DNA of 40,144 nucleotides from a virus. The notes below the pieces were generated by a model. The model did no database searches. It had not been told where the DNA came from and was given only the letters and a program-made list of their open reading frames with translations. Numbering within the stretch: position 1 is the first letter of the stretch; every line of letters begins with the position of its first letter. The stretch is from the IMG/VR virus record IMGVR_UViG_3300046516_001361, positions 1 to 40,144 of that record, one strand, 5' to 3'. Shown here piece after piece: positions 30,272-38,664 of the stretch. A program made the translations under genes and the position numbers.

Positions 30272-30748
30272 TCAGGTTTGATCGTAGCCGTAGACAAAGA
30301 CATCCACAGTCGCATTGGCGAGGGCCGTGCCCACGTTCACAAACAACGATTGAGCAGTCGACTGCACCGCGGCTGAAGCTGCCGCCGCCGCAATCGAAGC
30401 AAGCGCGATCTGGCCCGTGAGAACACCCTGGGTTCGCACAGTCGTGCCCGTCGAGCCTGCGCCCGTAAAGATCCCGACGCCTGCGGCAGCAACCGTGGTT
30501 GCCACTCCCGATACGAGACCGTTCGCGAAAACGACGGTCGCAGCAGACCATGCCGCCGCATTGATCACCGGCATCACAGCTGCATCCCCCGTAAAAGCCA
30601 GACTCACCCCACGCGCTACGGCAAGTAGCCGCAATGCGTTGGTGAGAACTTCAACCGGCTTGACGGACGTGTTGACAGGCGTATATCCCGCCACTGTGTT
30701 GGGGGTCTGGGTTTGAGCCACACCAGTAGGGCCGTAAGTAGTCGTCAT
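30272..30748 (-). CDS. Structural protein following the coat, probable head decoration
   Basis: 158 residues from ATG 30748 with AGGAG upstream. Ala/Val/Gly-rich (LTNALRLLAVARGVSLAFTGDAAVMPVINAAAWSAATVVFANGLVSGVATTVAAAGVGIFTGAG), ending VDVFVYGYDQT. It follows the coat gene directly and precedes the terminator, so it is probably made in large amounts with the coat. Likely a decoration or minor capsid protein; no family fixed. Confidence 0.65.
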   Translation of the reverse strand: MTTTYGPTGVAQTQTPNTVAGYTPVNTSVKPVEVLTNALRLLAVARGVSLAFTGDAAVMPVINAAAWSAATVVFANGLVSGVATTVAAAGVGIFTGAGSTGTTVRTQGVLTGQIALASIAAAAASAAVQSTAQSLFVNVGTALANATVDVFVYGYDQT

Positions 30749-30763
30749 GTTGATTTGCTCCTG

Positions 30764-32122
30764 TTAGCCTGCGGCCCGGATGCCCAACTCACGATACAAG
30801 CTCGCCGGTCCAAACAGCACGTCACACCGTGTCGGCTCACTGTCGTTGTTGATGGTGTATTGCGACACGCAGCGGATGCTCATTCCCACATCCTCGTCGT
30901 CGTATGCCCGAGCGGCAAACTCCACGCCTCGAGGCAACGGCAGATCTGCGAACGCGAGCGCGTAGGCGTACTTGTGGAAAATCAGCCCTTGGGGTGAGAA
31001 CTGGTTGGCATTGCCCGTGCCACCGTTGACCGTGATGACCGCGGACGCGGCGGGAGCTGCGGTGACGTTCTGGAACTGCCCACCTGAGATGATCGCCCCA
31101 CCGATGACCAGCGTGAGCAGTCCGCCCGCATCCGATGTGTACACACCTGTGGCTGGATTGAACGTGCCATTAGCCAGTGTCGCAGCCGCGAACGGAATGA
31201 GCGACGGCGCGGTTCCCGGGGTTGGGACCTGGAAGCCGCCCGGCGGCAGCACCACGAACTGACGCAGCGTGCGACCGTACTGCAGCCGACTCTGCGGATT
31301 GACGGGCAATACGCCTGCGATCTGGATCACATCTCCGACCGTGATGACACCCGTGCTCGCCGTCCAGCCCTTGGTCTGGAAGGTGCCGGACTGCACCCAG
31401 CCATCCGTCAGCAGGGCGGTACCGGCAGGAACCGTCGCAACCAAGGGCGCGCCACCCTGAGCTCCCGTGGTAAAGGCCGCGACATTCTGATCCTCCCACC
31501 AGTCCAGGCCCGCTGTCTTCTTGGCGACCAGGCCCTCTTCGTAGATGTCGCTAATGGTCGCCTGCGGATTGAACAGACCCTTCAGGGAATCGGCAATTGC
31601 CGACATGGTGGTGGGATCGAGCACGCAGTTCTTGACGCCTTCTTTCGGACACGCCTCTTGCACCAGAGTCGCGCGACCGTCACTGAACTGCTTGTAGCTC
31701 GTGGGCTGAACACCGGGAGTACCCAGCATGGCAGCCGTCGAATAGAAGAAATACTGCGCAGAATAGCTGTCGATCAGGTTGGCAACCGTCGCCACCTGGG
31801 GACGCAGGATGCGCTGCTTGAACAGGTCCATGGACAGCGCCAGGTCCTGGGTCGTGAACTGCACGTCCACGTGGTACTGATAGTTCAGGGAGACCGGAAC
31901 ACTCGACTCGAACGTGTTCTCCACGTTCAGCGGGCTTCCGAAGCTGCCCTTGTACCGGGGCGGGCGACGGATATTGCAGGTAGCGCCGATCTTGGCACCC
32001 GTCTGGGCGAATTCGTCCGAGTACTGCCGCTCTACGCGGTTGGCGATGACCAGTTCATTTTCGAGTACGACGAGCGCTTCATTGGTGATGTAGCTCATCG
32101 TCAACAGAGTTTGTGCGACCAC
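30764..32122 (-). CDS. Major coat protein, P22 gp5-like
   Basis: 452 residues from a GTG at 32122 with a strong AGGAG site (GTCAGGAGACATTCC). The N-terminus ITNEALVVLENELVIANRVERQYSDEFAQTGAKIGATCNIRRPPRYKG, then DVQFTTQDLALSMDLFKQRILRPQVATVANLIDSYSAQYFF is the P22-type coat (HK97 fold) signature. A beta-rich inserted region lies at about 200-360 and the C-terminus NNDSEPTRCDVLFGPASLYRELGIRAAG closes the fold. It forms the icosahedral head. A hairpin in its leader covers the ribosome site. Confidence 0.88.
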   Translation of the reverse strand: MVAQTLLTMSYITNEALVVLENELVIANRVERQYSDEFAQTGAKIGATCNIRRPPRYKGSFGSPLNVENTFESSVPVSLNYQYHVDVQFTTQDLALSMDLFKQRILRPQVATVANLIDSYSAQYFFYSTAAMLGTPGVQPTSYKQFSDGRATLVQEACPKEGVKNCVLDPTTMSAIADSLKGLFNPQATISDIYEEGLVAKKTAGLDWWEDQNVAAFTTGAQGGAPLVATVPAGTALLTDGWVQSGTFQTKGWTASTGVITVGDVIQIAGVLPVNPQSRLQYGRTLRQFVVLPPGGFQVPTPGTAPSLIPFAAATLANGTFNPATGVYTSDAGGLLTLVIGGAIISGGQFQNVTAAPAASAVITVNGGTGNANQFSPQGLIFHKYAYALAFADLPLPRGVEFAARAYDDEDVGMSIRCVSQYTINNDSEPTRCDVLFGPASLYRELGIRAAG

Positions 32123-32129
32123 GGAATGT

Positions 32130-32156
32130 CTCCTGACACGAGGGTGTGATCAGGAG
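32130..32156 (-). promoter_or_regulatory. Hairpin covering the coat gene ribosome site
   Basis: Bases 32130-32139 and 32144-32156 are inverted repeats (CTCCTGA + CAC against TCAGGAG + GTG, with a three-base bulge and GAGG between). On the minus strand the stem contains the AGGAG of the coat gene, so folding would hide the ribosome site. The 42-base leader between the scaffold stop and the coat start is mostly this element, suggesting translational control of the coat. Confidence 0.5.
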
Positions 32157-32164
32157 CAGCGCCA

Positions 32165-33196
32165 TCATTGCTTTGTCCGGCGTGCGCGTTCGTAAGCACG
32201 CAACTGCTTGAAGTCCATCTTCGAAGGATCTTGGTTGATCGCTCCGTTTCCGGATCCGGATATCGGCGTGATGGGAGGCGGTGCTCCCGGCTTTGGTGTC
32301 GCACCCGGGGCCGCAGGAGCATTCGCGGCTTGATTCGGCTTGACGCTCAACGAGTCTTCGATCTTGCCCAGCTCCCGGATACCGGTGATGGGCTTCAACT
32401 TGGAGATTCTTTGAGATTCGGCTGGGTTCATGGCCAGAAAGTAGGCAACCCCAGCCGGATTGTCACTCTCATAGAGATAATTCAACACATATTGAGGAAC
32501 AATGTCGGTCTTACTGGCCTCGGCCCGCCGCATCACCTCATCATAATCCGGGTGCTCTTTGCGCACCGCGTCCGCATTCGCCTTAATCGCCTCGATTCGA
32601 GTCGAAGTCGCCTTCTCGGCCGCTTCCCTGTCCGCCTGAGCCTGCCGTTCTTTGAACTTCTGGTCAGCGGCAAACTCAGCCTTGTCGTCCGTATACGTGT
32701 CCCAGTCTACATTCCCCTGGGCGTCACGATATTTGAAGGAGCCATCCGGCTTCTTGTCGTCAATCGTGGGCTTGACCTTCTCGACAACCGCAGTCTGCGC
32801 CTTTGCCTCAAACTCGCGCAAGCGCGCTTCGGCGGATTCGAGTTTCGATTCGGCCAGCCGGCGAGCATCGTACTGGCCTTCAGCCAAGCGTTGATCAGCC
32901 TCCGCGTCTGCCAGCGCTTGCATCAACTCGGCATGCTTCTTGTTCACCGCCCGCTTGGCGCGCTGGATTTCGGCCTGTGCCTTTTCGGGCAGCGCCTTCT
33001 CGTCGTCAGTGAGCTCGACGTGCTCGTCTGCTTTGGGCTTCTCGGCCGATTCGGCCTCTGGTTTCGTCTCACTCGCAGGCTTCACATCGATGAGAGGGGC
33101 TGCCTGCGTGGTTTGCAGCTTCGGCGCCTCATCGGACTTGGGCGCCTTGTGATTAGGGATGATCTCAGTGCCGGCATTCGTGACGACCTTACCCAT
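32165..33196 (-). CDS. Scaffolding protein
   Basis: 343 residues between the portal and coat genes, the place of scaffold genes in P22-type phages. Nearly all helical and charged: acidic N-terminus (HVELTDDEKALPEKAQAEIQRAKRAVNKKHAELMQALADAEADQ), a long coiled coil, then a Pro/Gly-rich linker (ANAPAAPGATPKPGAPPPITP) and a basic C-terminal helix (PSKMDFKQLRAYERARRTKQ) that should bind coat, as in P22 gp8. It leaves the head before DNA packaging. The portal stop and its ATG overlap (TAATG). Confidence 0.8.
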   Translation of the reverse strand: MGKVVTNAGTEIIPNHKAPKSDEAPKLQTTQAAPLIDVKPASETKPEAESAEKPKADEHVELTDDEKALPEKAQAEIQRAKRAVNKKHAELMQALADAEADQRLAEGQYDARRLAESKLESAEARLREFEAKAQTAVVEKVKPTIDDKKPDGSFKYRDAQGNVDWDTYTDDKAEFAADQKFKERQAQADREAAEKATSTRIEAIKANADAVRKEHPDYDEVMRRAEASKTDIVPQYVLNYLYESDNPAGVAYFLAMNPAESQRISKLKPITGIRELGKIEDSLSVKPNQAANAPAAPGATPKPGAPPPITPISGSGNGAINQDPSKMDFKQLRAYERARRTKQ

Positions 33197-35355
33197 TAAC
33201 CTGCCCCATTTGTTTTTTCTGCTTTTTCAGCGGCTTTTGCCGTCATTTCAGCCAATTCTTTCTCGTGCGTCCGGTCCTGGTTGCTGTCGATCAGCTTCGC
33301 TCCCGCCTGGATCTCGGCCACATCGCGCTTGGTTGTATCCCCCAGATGTTGTGTTTTGATGTCCGTATCCGCGCGAGTCTGCGTGTCGTGTGCCTTCACA
33401 GTCGCTTGCATGTGAGCTTTCTGGATCTCGACCTTCTGCCAGCCCTGCTCGATGTCGCTCTTGTACTTGATCTCCATCTGCAGGTGTTGGATTGTCTGTT
33501 GCGCCTGTTGCAGTTGGTTCTGCATGGACTTCACGATCTGCTGCGCTTCGGGAGGCAGTTGCTCCATCGCCTTATCCATGCCTTCCGGAGTGGCGGGCAT
33601 CAACCGATCCGCGATCTCATCCATCTCCAATGAGCGGAAAGCCAAGTCAGGTGCGTTCTTGGCCACCAATTCTGCCAAGGGGCCGATCCGCAAGGTATCC
33701 ACCATCAGCTCGGCGTTCTCCTGGCGTTTGGTCTCATAGCCAGGGCCCGTATCCATCACAACATCGTATTCACCCACGGACAGGTCGTTCTTGATGGTGT
33801 GAATAGCAATCCCTTCCGGATTGCCGTGCGGGATCGCCTGGCCGTTCGCATCCTGCGGCTGATTGATGCCGATCATCTGCGGCACGCCATCCTCACCGAT
33901 GATCCGCTGCATCCGTGCCTCGGAATAGTAGTGCGGGAAGTAATCGACCAGGATCTCACCGATATGCGCAATGAACTGCGTCTGGTTGTCGTAGTACTGA
34001 AAGTGGCCGATATCGCTGATCGCTTGCCGGCGCCTGAGCGCAACTCCACTGACGACTTGCCCGGGTGAATCCTGTCCCGGCTCATGCGGCATGCCGGCGA
34101 GGGCCATCATGTCGTGCTCCGCTCCCTGCCTTGCATTGATCACTGCGGCGGGCACCTCCATGGCGTTCAGCTGGGACGGAGGCGGCAATACAGGGGACTT
34201 CGGATCTTCCGGGTCCGTATGAACCACGTTGTAAACCAGCGCCTTATAGGACTTCTGGTTCATGTCATTCCACTCGGAATGACCGTCCAGTTGTCCGGCA
34301 GCGGCCATGAATCGTGATCGCGGGGCCAAGGCGACGAGCTCCGTCTCGCATGTCGCCCAGTAGTTGTACATCCGGTTGACGTCCATCAGATCTTTGATCA
34401 TGCCGTGATAACGCACCTGACCATTGAGATCGAGCACGTTCCCCAGGCAGCGAACGACCGGAATCCACTTGCCGGGCAGATCCATCTTCTCGACGACTTC
34501 ACGACCGTTGAGGCGGAACCACTGAATGGTTCGTTTGGCACTGGTGCGCTGAACGAGCTTTCCATCCCCATCGCGCATCAGGTTTTCCATGCCTGTCACA
34601 TCACTCGCCCAGATGCCCTCACCGGACTGCAACCGGTAAAGCGTTTCCTGGGTGTACTTCACACGGAAGTACTCGGCGAGCCGGATCTTCTCTTTGCTCT
34701 CCCAGAGCTTGCCGTCATCCCCGGGACCGCCTTTCCTCCACTCGGCATTCTTGGCCTTCGGGTACTTGCGCTTGTATTCAGCCCGGGTCATCTCCTCGGA
34801 CAGAAGCAGCCATTCCCGATCCGCACCCGTGGGGAGTAGACACCCCGGATCGTCGTAGACCGTGAAGACGTTGCGGATCCCGACAATCTTGAGTTCCTGT
34901 TCCCAGGCATCCGGGGCAGACCACTCCGAGAGCACTCGGGCATAGCCCCAGCCGATCTTGACCGCGCTCTCGCCCGCGCCGTCGTAGGCCACCGACGCAT
35001 GGCTGCGCGTCTCCACGTGCCGCACCATGCCCGCGATGACCTTGGCGTCTTCGACTCGCGCGCCGCCTCCCGTGGGATGAGTTTTGATCCGCGGACGCTG
35101 CCGACGCATGTTGTTCACCACCCGTCGTATGAAAGTACGGGTGTGATTGATCGTCAGGGAGGGGCGTTTGCTGATCTTTCGCTGGTTGGCCAAGTCATCC
35201 GGCCACTGATTACCATCCTCGAATTCCAGCTCCGTGATGGCACGGGTGACGTTCTCGCCCATCGCCTCCATCGAAATGCGCAGACGGTCATTCGCCTCGA
35301 GGAAGATCTCGGCGTCGGTCGTGGCGGGTCCGTCGTCTTTGGGAGATTGGGGCAA
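33196..35355 (-). CDS. Portal protein, P22-like
   Basis: 719 residues from a TTG at 35355, preceded by AAGAGGT. FEDGNQWPDDLANQRKISKRPSLTINHTRTFIRRVVNNMRRQRPRIKTHP, VKIGWGYARVLSEWSAPDAWEQELKIVGIRNVFTVYDDPG and VNRMYNYWATCETELVALAPRSRFMAA follow the P22-type portal family. The long C-terminus (580-719) is a helical, Gln/Glu/Lys-rich barrel-like tail. It forms the dodecameric vertex ring for packaging and ejection. Confidence 0.88.
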   Translation of the reverse strand: MPQSPKDDGPATTDAEIFLEANDRLRISMEAMGENVTRAITELEFEDGNQWPDDLANQRKISKRPSLTINHTRTFIRRVVNNMRRQRPRIKTHPTGGGARVEDAKVIAGMVRHVETRSHASVAYDGAGESAVKIGWGYARVLSEWSAPDAWEQELKIVGIRNVFTVYDDPGCLLPTGADREWLLLSEEMTRAEYKRKYPKAKNAEWRKGGPGDDGKLWESKEKIRLAEYFRVKYTQETLYRLQSGEGIWASDVTGMENLMRDGDGKLVQRTSAKRTIQWFRLNGREVVEKMDLPGKWIPVVRCLGNVLDLNGQVRYHGMIKDLMDVNRMYNYWATCETELVALAPRSRFMAAAGQLDGHSEWNDMNQKSYKALVYNVVHTDPEDPKSPVLPPPSQLNAMEVPAAVINARQGAEHDMMALAGMPHEPGQDSPGQVVSGVALRRRQAISDIGHFQYYDNQTQFIAHIGEILVDYFPHYYSEARMQRIIGEDGVPQMIGINQPQDANGQAIPHGNPEGIAIHTIKNDLSVGEYDVVMDTGPGYETKRQENAELMVDTLRIGPLAELVAKNAPDLAFRSLEMDEIADRLMPATPEGMDKAMEQLPPEAQQIVKSMQNQLQQAQQTIQHLQMEIKYKSDIEQGWQKVEIQKAHMQATVKAHDTQTRADTDIKTQHLGDTTKRDVAEIQAGAKLIDSNQDRTHEKELAEMTAKAAEKAEKTNGAG

Positions 35356-35661
35356 TCAGACCTCTTGAGCGTGGCCGTGGGACTGTACACCGCTCCACGA
35401 TCCACTGCACATATCGTGGCCATCGTATGGCTTCTGTCCACACTTCGGACAGATCTCTTGTCGGGCCATTCGTTGCAACGCCTGAACGAGCCCGACGTCC
35501 TGCGGGTCCGGCGCCTGCTGCTCAACCCAGGTCTTCGTGCGCTTCTGGGCTTCCAAGATCTCGATATCCACGGCAGCGTCCCGCACGCCGTGCCAATCCT
35601 TGATGCTCACCTTCGCCATCAGGTAGGCGACCAGAGCGGCGTGATGTTCTTCGTAGGTCAT
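35356..35661 (-). CDS. Conserved small protein between terminase and portal
   Basis: 101 residues from ATG 35661. YEEHHAALVAYLMAKVSIKDWHGVRDAAVDIEILE is a helical motif common to small phage proteins at this place, where the segment LMxKVxxxDWHGVxDAAxDIRxxE recurs. The C-terminus carries CPKCGQKPYDGHDMC, a zinc-ribbon-like site. No ribosome site precedes the start. Function unknown; its constant position suggests assembly. Confidence 0.7.
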   Translation of the reverse strand: MTYEEHHAALVAYLMAKVSIKDWHGVRDAAVDIEILEAQKRTKTWVEQQAPDPQDVGLVQALQRMARQEICPKCGQKPYDGHDMCSGSWSGVQSHGHAQEV

Positions 35662-35737
35662 ATGCGCATGGAGGAAATGCCAGCTCGGTGATTTTGGTCA
35701 CTTTTGCATAGATATGCGCATATAGCATGCATAAACG
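35662..35737 (-). promoter_or_regulatory. 76-base spacer with repeated palindrome TATGCGCATA
   Basis: TATGCGCATA at 35713-35722 is a perfect ten-base palindrome, and nine of its ten bases recur at 35661-35670 (TATGCGCATG), overlapping the start of the next gene. The space between is A/T-rich with no reading frame of note. It could be an operator pair or a late promoter, placed between terminase and the portal group. Confidence 0.4.
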
Positions 35738-37189
35738 TCATTCACCCATCCAAGACAGACCATCGTTGCGCGGGCCTCGCCCGTATTCGATCTCAGTCAG
35801 CGGCTTCACCTGCTTTCTCAGCACAGCATAGCGCCTCATCATCAGCGCATAGCGGCTCGCACTGATCAGATCGTCGTTCAGCTTCACGATCATTCCATCC
35901 TTGCGATGGTAGAGCTCAAACTCCTCGAACCAGTCCGCCAGGTGCGCGAAGACCTTCCATCGTCCGGTCTCCATGCGTTCGTACATGTCGGTGATTCCAG
36001 CCTCAACGCCATTGGTTCCGTCCTCGAAGGTGGCGTGCGTGTGCAGCATCTTCAGGCCATGCTTCTTGTAGATCTGCGCCAGTTGCTGCTGGTCCTGGGC
36101 GTCAAACTTGCCTCCCGATTGCTTGCCATCATGCGGCCAGGCCCAGGGCAGCCAATCGCCCCAGGGTTTCGTGGCCGCGGTAAACATCATGGGCGTCTGG
36201 GCTTTCGCTCGGTGAGCGGCGATGACGTAGATGCAGTCGCTATCGCGGTCCCAGGCCAGTCGCGCGCCTGCGGACGGATGGTCCCAGCCGAAGTCGATGC
36301 CGCAGATCTGTGTCCAGTGCTCGGGGATGGGGAAGGATTCGCACGCGATCTGGCTTCTTTCGAACGGGAAAACGCGGCCTGAGCCCAACTGCGGAATACC
36401 TTCGGTGCGGGCTTTCCTTTCGTGTTCGGGGTAGGTCGCGATGATCGCGGCGCGCTGCTCATCGGTGTAATGCTCCGCATCGTGAATGGTCATTGCGGTG
36501 ACGTGGGTTCCTGCGGGCTTCTCGAGCAGGAAGCGTCTGACGATCTCGGTCATGCCCAAGAGGGGCGTGAACGTGATCAGCGTCATGCCATTGGTGGCAT
36601 TCGTGCGCGTCAGCCCTTCGGTGTAGATGTCCGCTGGGGGTTCTTCATCGAACCAGACGAAGTCGAGGGTTTCGCCTTGCCACTTCTCACGGCCCTTTTC
36701 GTACGATTTGAGCTGAATGGTCGATATATCCCCGTCGATGTGTCGTACCCGAATCGTATCCACTGCATCGGCAAGGCCGCGAGAGGAGGAGGTATCAACG
36801 AGCGCATTTTTGGGTATAGCTCCAGTTCCCCACGCTCCAGGCCGTCCCAATAGAATGCGTTGGGGATTATCCCGCGTGCTCTCACCTGTTACGCCCGCAG
36901 CCCAGCCGACAATCGGTCGATCCCAGCGGCGACCTGCCCACCAATCGGGGTACACCCCGGTTGCATGCATTGCCAACTCAAAGCCGGCCGCCCACGTCTT
37001 CCCCACCTGGTTAGCAGCCATAAGCAGCCGCTGTCGGGAAAGTAAACCGGCGTCGTGAAAGACTCTCTGTTTGGCGTAAGGTCGATAATCCCCGAGCCGA
37101 TCCTCACTGGCGCGTTTCTCCAGTTCCTTGTTCAGCTGGGCGAGCAGCCAGGAAGCTTTCGAGGGCTCGAACGGCATCGCGGAGCTCAC
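35738..37189 (-). CDS. terL: Terminase large subunit
   Basis: 483 residues from a GTG at 37189 (or ATG 37177). Walker A AANQVGKT (58-65), Walker B with catalytic Glu LDFVWFDEE (175-183), motif III TFTP (206-209) and the nuclease acid GIDFGWD (297-303) are all present. LLAQLNKELEKRASEDRLGDYRPYAKQRVFHDAG is the usual start of this terminase group. It packages DNA into the procapsid. It overlaps the small subunit gene by 86 bases, an unusually long overlap. Confidence 0.92.
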   Translation of the reverse strand: MSSAMPFEPSKASWLLAQLNKELEKRASEDRLGDYRPYAKQRVFHDAGLLSRQRLLMAANQVGKTWAAGFELAMHATGVYPDWWAGRRWDRPIVGWAAGVTGESTRDNPQRILLGRPGAWGTGAIPKNALVDTSSSRGLADAVDTIRVRHIDGDISTIQLKSYEKGREKWQGETLDFVWFDEEPPADIYTEGLTRTNATNGMTLITFTPLLGMTEIVRRFLLEKPAGTHVTAMTIHDAEHYTDEQRAAIIATYPEHERKARTEGIPQLGSGRVFPFERSQIACESFPIPEHWTQICGIDFGWDHPSAGARLAWDRDSDCIYVIAAHRAKAQTPMMFTAATKPWGDWLPWAWPHDGKQSGGKFDAQDQQQLAQIYKKHGLKMLHTHATFEDGTNGVEAGITDMYERMETGRWKVFAHLADWFEEFELYHRKDGMIVKLNDDLISASRYALMMRRYAVLRKQVKPLTEIEYGRGPRNDGLSWMGE

Positions 37190-37454
37190 TGTTCTTCAGC
37201 TCCTGCAAAGGTGAGTTGACTTCGATCTCTTTCGGGCACAGCGCGGCAATTGCCTTGATATACGCTTCGGGCTTGGTTTCACGGCATTCCTGAATCGCTT
37301 TCTTGCCGTGTTCGTCAAAGTCTGCCGCCAGCGCGTTCAGGAAGGCCGCAGTGAGGCGATTCCGTGCGCCGACGGGCTTGCCTCCGGGGTTAGCTGACTC
37401 GCCGGGCTTCCAGCGTGTCTCAGCGGGAGGGGGTAATGGATTCGGGTTGGACAT
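37104..37454 (-). CDS. Terminase small subunit-like (DUF5681-type)
   Basis: 116 residues. RWKPGESANPGGKPVGARNRLTAAFLNALAADFDEHGKKAIQECRETKPEAYIKAIAALCPKEI follows the DUF5681-like family found directly before terminase genes: a basic, Gly/Pro-rich N-terminus and a helical core. Its position directly before and overlapping the large subunit supports the role of DNA recognition for packaging. Confidence 0.78.
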   Translation of the reverse strand: MSNPNPLPPPAETRWKPGESANPGGKPVGARNRLTAAFLNALAADFDEHGKKAIQECRETKPEAYIKAIAALCPKEIEVNSPLQELKNSELRDAVRALESFLAARPAEQGTGETRQ

Positions 37455-37668
37455 TGCGTGATCCTGACGCTTTAGACTCGGTCTCGATCACATACCCTGT
37501 ACAGCACAACAGCATGTCATCGGCATTGACGTCATAGCGCTCGGTGAAGTTGAACACCGTGCAGCTTTTGGCCTTCAACAATCGGCCCAGAATCATTTGG
37601 TTGTGCGGAACATTTGCCCCGACCAATTGGCAATACCACAACTCTTTGACCTTAACCGCTTCAGTCAT
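37420..37668 (-). CDS. Small hypothetical protein
   Basis: 82 residues from ATG 37668 (MTEAVKVKELWYCQLVGANVPHN), in an ATGA overlap with the GroES-like stop. KVKELWYCQLVGANVPHNQMILGRLLKAKSCTVFNFTERYDVNADDMLLCC reads as alpha/beta. Its C-terminal end overlaps the small terminase gene by 35 bases. Function unknown. Confidence 0.6.
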   Translation of the reverse strand: MTEAVKVKELWYCQLVGANVPHNQMILGRLLKAKSCTVFNFTERYDVNADDMLLCCTGYVIETESKASGSRNVQPESITPSR

Positions 37669-38111
37669 GCCGTCTTCTTGGCTGCATCTTCGTCGATCAG
37701 GCACACATCGCGTTCGGTGCAGATGAAGACGTCCGAAGTGCCCCAGCGGATCAGCGGGAACAGATACCCCCCGATATCCAGTCCGCCGACATCCACGATA
37801 TCGCCTACTTTCACATCACAGGGCAGGAAGTGCTTGGAGAGCTTTTGGGTCTTGCGATCGCCCCGCTTGGTGGTGCGATTGCCTTGGCTGTCGAAATATT
37901 TCCACGGATGTCTTCCGGGGCCGACGGCTCTGACAATGCCTCTGACGGGCTTGCCGCGGTAGATCACGTCCAGGCAGGTATTCAGGTCCAGGGGAAGAGG
38001 TTCGATGACGATCTGGTCGCGCAAGGGACGGATGTGCTCGTCGGCTCTCACCCAGGCGAGGAGTTCGTTGCCTTGACGGGAGCCTAAGCCGGTATCCATA
38101 CCATCGCTCAT
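37665..38111 (-). CDS. GroES-like cochaperonin (Cpn10)
   Basis: 148 residues. IRPLRDQIVIEPLPL (27-41), RGIVRAVGPGRHP (57-69), CDVKVGDIVDVGG (98-110) and RDVCLIDED (134-142) are the strands of the GroES barrel in the right order. A short mobile-loop segment (LDLNTCLDVIYRGK, 41-54) ends in a hydrophobic patch that could dock on GroEL. A 25-residue insertion (70-98) is extra compared with GroES. T4 gp31 and similar phage proteins replace GroES for coat folding, so this probably helps the large coat protein fold. Its start overlaps the Tat-coat gene. Confidence 0.85.
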   Translation of the reverse strand: MSDGMDTGLGSRQGNELLAWVRADEHIRPLRDQIVIEPLPLDLNTCLDVIYRGKPVRGIVRAVGPGRHPWKYFDSQGNRTTKRGDRKTQKLSKHFLPCDVKVGDIVDVGGLDIGGYLFPLIRWGTSDVFICTERDVCLIDEDAAKKTA

Positions 38112-38434
38112 GAGGTGATTCCTGCATAGCGCGGCGGACGGCGAATATTGATCATGGTTCCACGCTGGTCAGGTGACCACTGAGATCCCTCAATGAAAGC
38201 ATCGCTATAGAATCGGTTGATAGCGGACGCGAACGCCAGTTCTTTGTGCAGGATTGCAAGAGCTTCCTGCGTGATCATGTTCATGGTCCACAATCGATTG
38301 CCGCCCCATCCTACGGCGGGCGGCAGAAAATATGTGCGGCTCGGCGTCCATAGTTCCAGTTCTGGCAGCGCAATCGCCGCAGCAACACCTGCTGCAGCCC
38401 CGCCCAGCGCTCTGAAGAAGCCTCGGCGATCCAT
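38108..38434 (-). CDS. Truncated coat-like protein with twin-arginine signal
   Basis: 108 residues. Residues 1-24 (MDRRGFFRALGG, then a hydrophobic Ala/Val run) look like a twin-arginine translocation signal. Residues 53-105 align with residues 11-59 of the coat: ITQEALAILHKELAFASAINRFYSDAF, then INIRRPPRYAG against ITNEALVVLENELVIANRV...YSDEF...NIRRPPRYKG. The rest of the coat fold is absent. It could be a decoy, an assembly partner or an exported moron, or a leftover of recombination. Overlaps with both neighbours show it is translated as a normal operon gene. Confidence 0.8.
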   Translation of the reverse strand: MDRRGFFRALGGAAAGVAAAIALPELELWTPSRTYFLPPAVGWGGNRLWTMNMITQEALAILHKELAFASAINRFYSDAFIEGSQWSPDQRGTMINIRRPPRYAGITS

Positions 38435-38664
38435 CAGCGCAATTCCAAGACTGCATCTGCGTCGATCCGCACAGCGACCTGTTTTGCCATCTTCTGAATC
38501 ATGCGCTCACGCTCAACGTCGGGAGGCGCACCACGACGATGGTTCGTGTGACAGCGCTCGCAATACACTGGATCATCTTCGCCGGCAAACTTCTGGTTTA
38601 TATCCGGACCCGAATACGCCAATGTTTCAGGGGTAAAGTGAATCTCGACGTTCTGTCTCATCAT
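38434..38664 (-). CDS. Small HNH-like or zinc-binding protein
   Basis: 76 residues from ATG 38664 in an ATGA overlap. The middle YCERCHTNHRRGAPPDVERERMIQ has C-x2-C-x2-H spacing near a His, and EIHFTPETLAYSGPDI may form strands. It resembles small zinc proteins rather than a full nuclease. No family fixed. The gene sits between two other short genes before the terminase. Confidence 0.6.
   Translation of the reverse strand: MMRQNVEIHFTPETLAYSGPDINQKFAGEDDPVYCERCHTNHRRGAPPDVERERMIQKMAKQVAVRIDADAVLELR

Noticed and set aside
32168-33199. A 343-codon plus-strand open frame exactly opposite the scaffold gene
   Set aside because: It is the mirror of the scaffold's biased codons, is Leu/Arg-rich, has no ribosome site and lies inside a strongly supported minus-strand gene.
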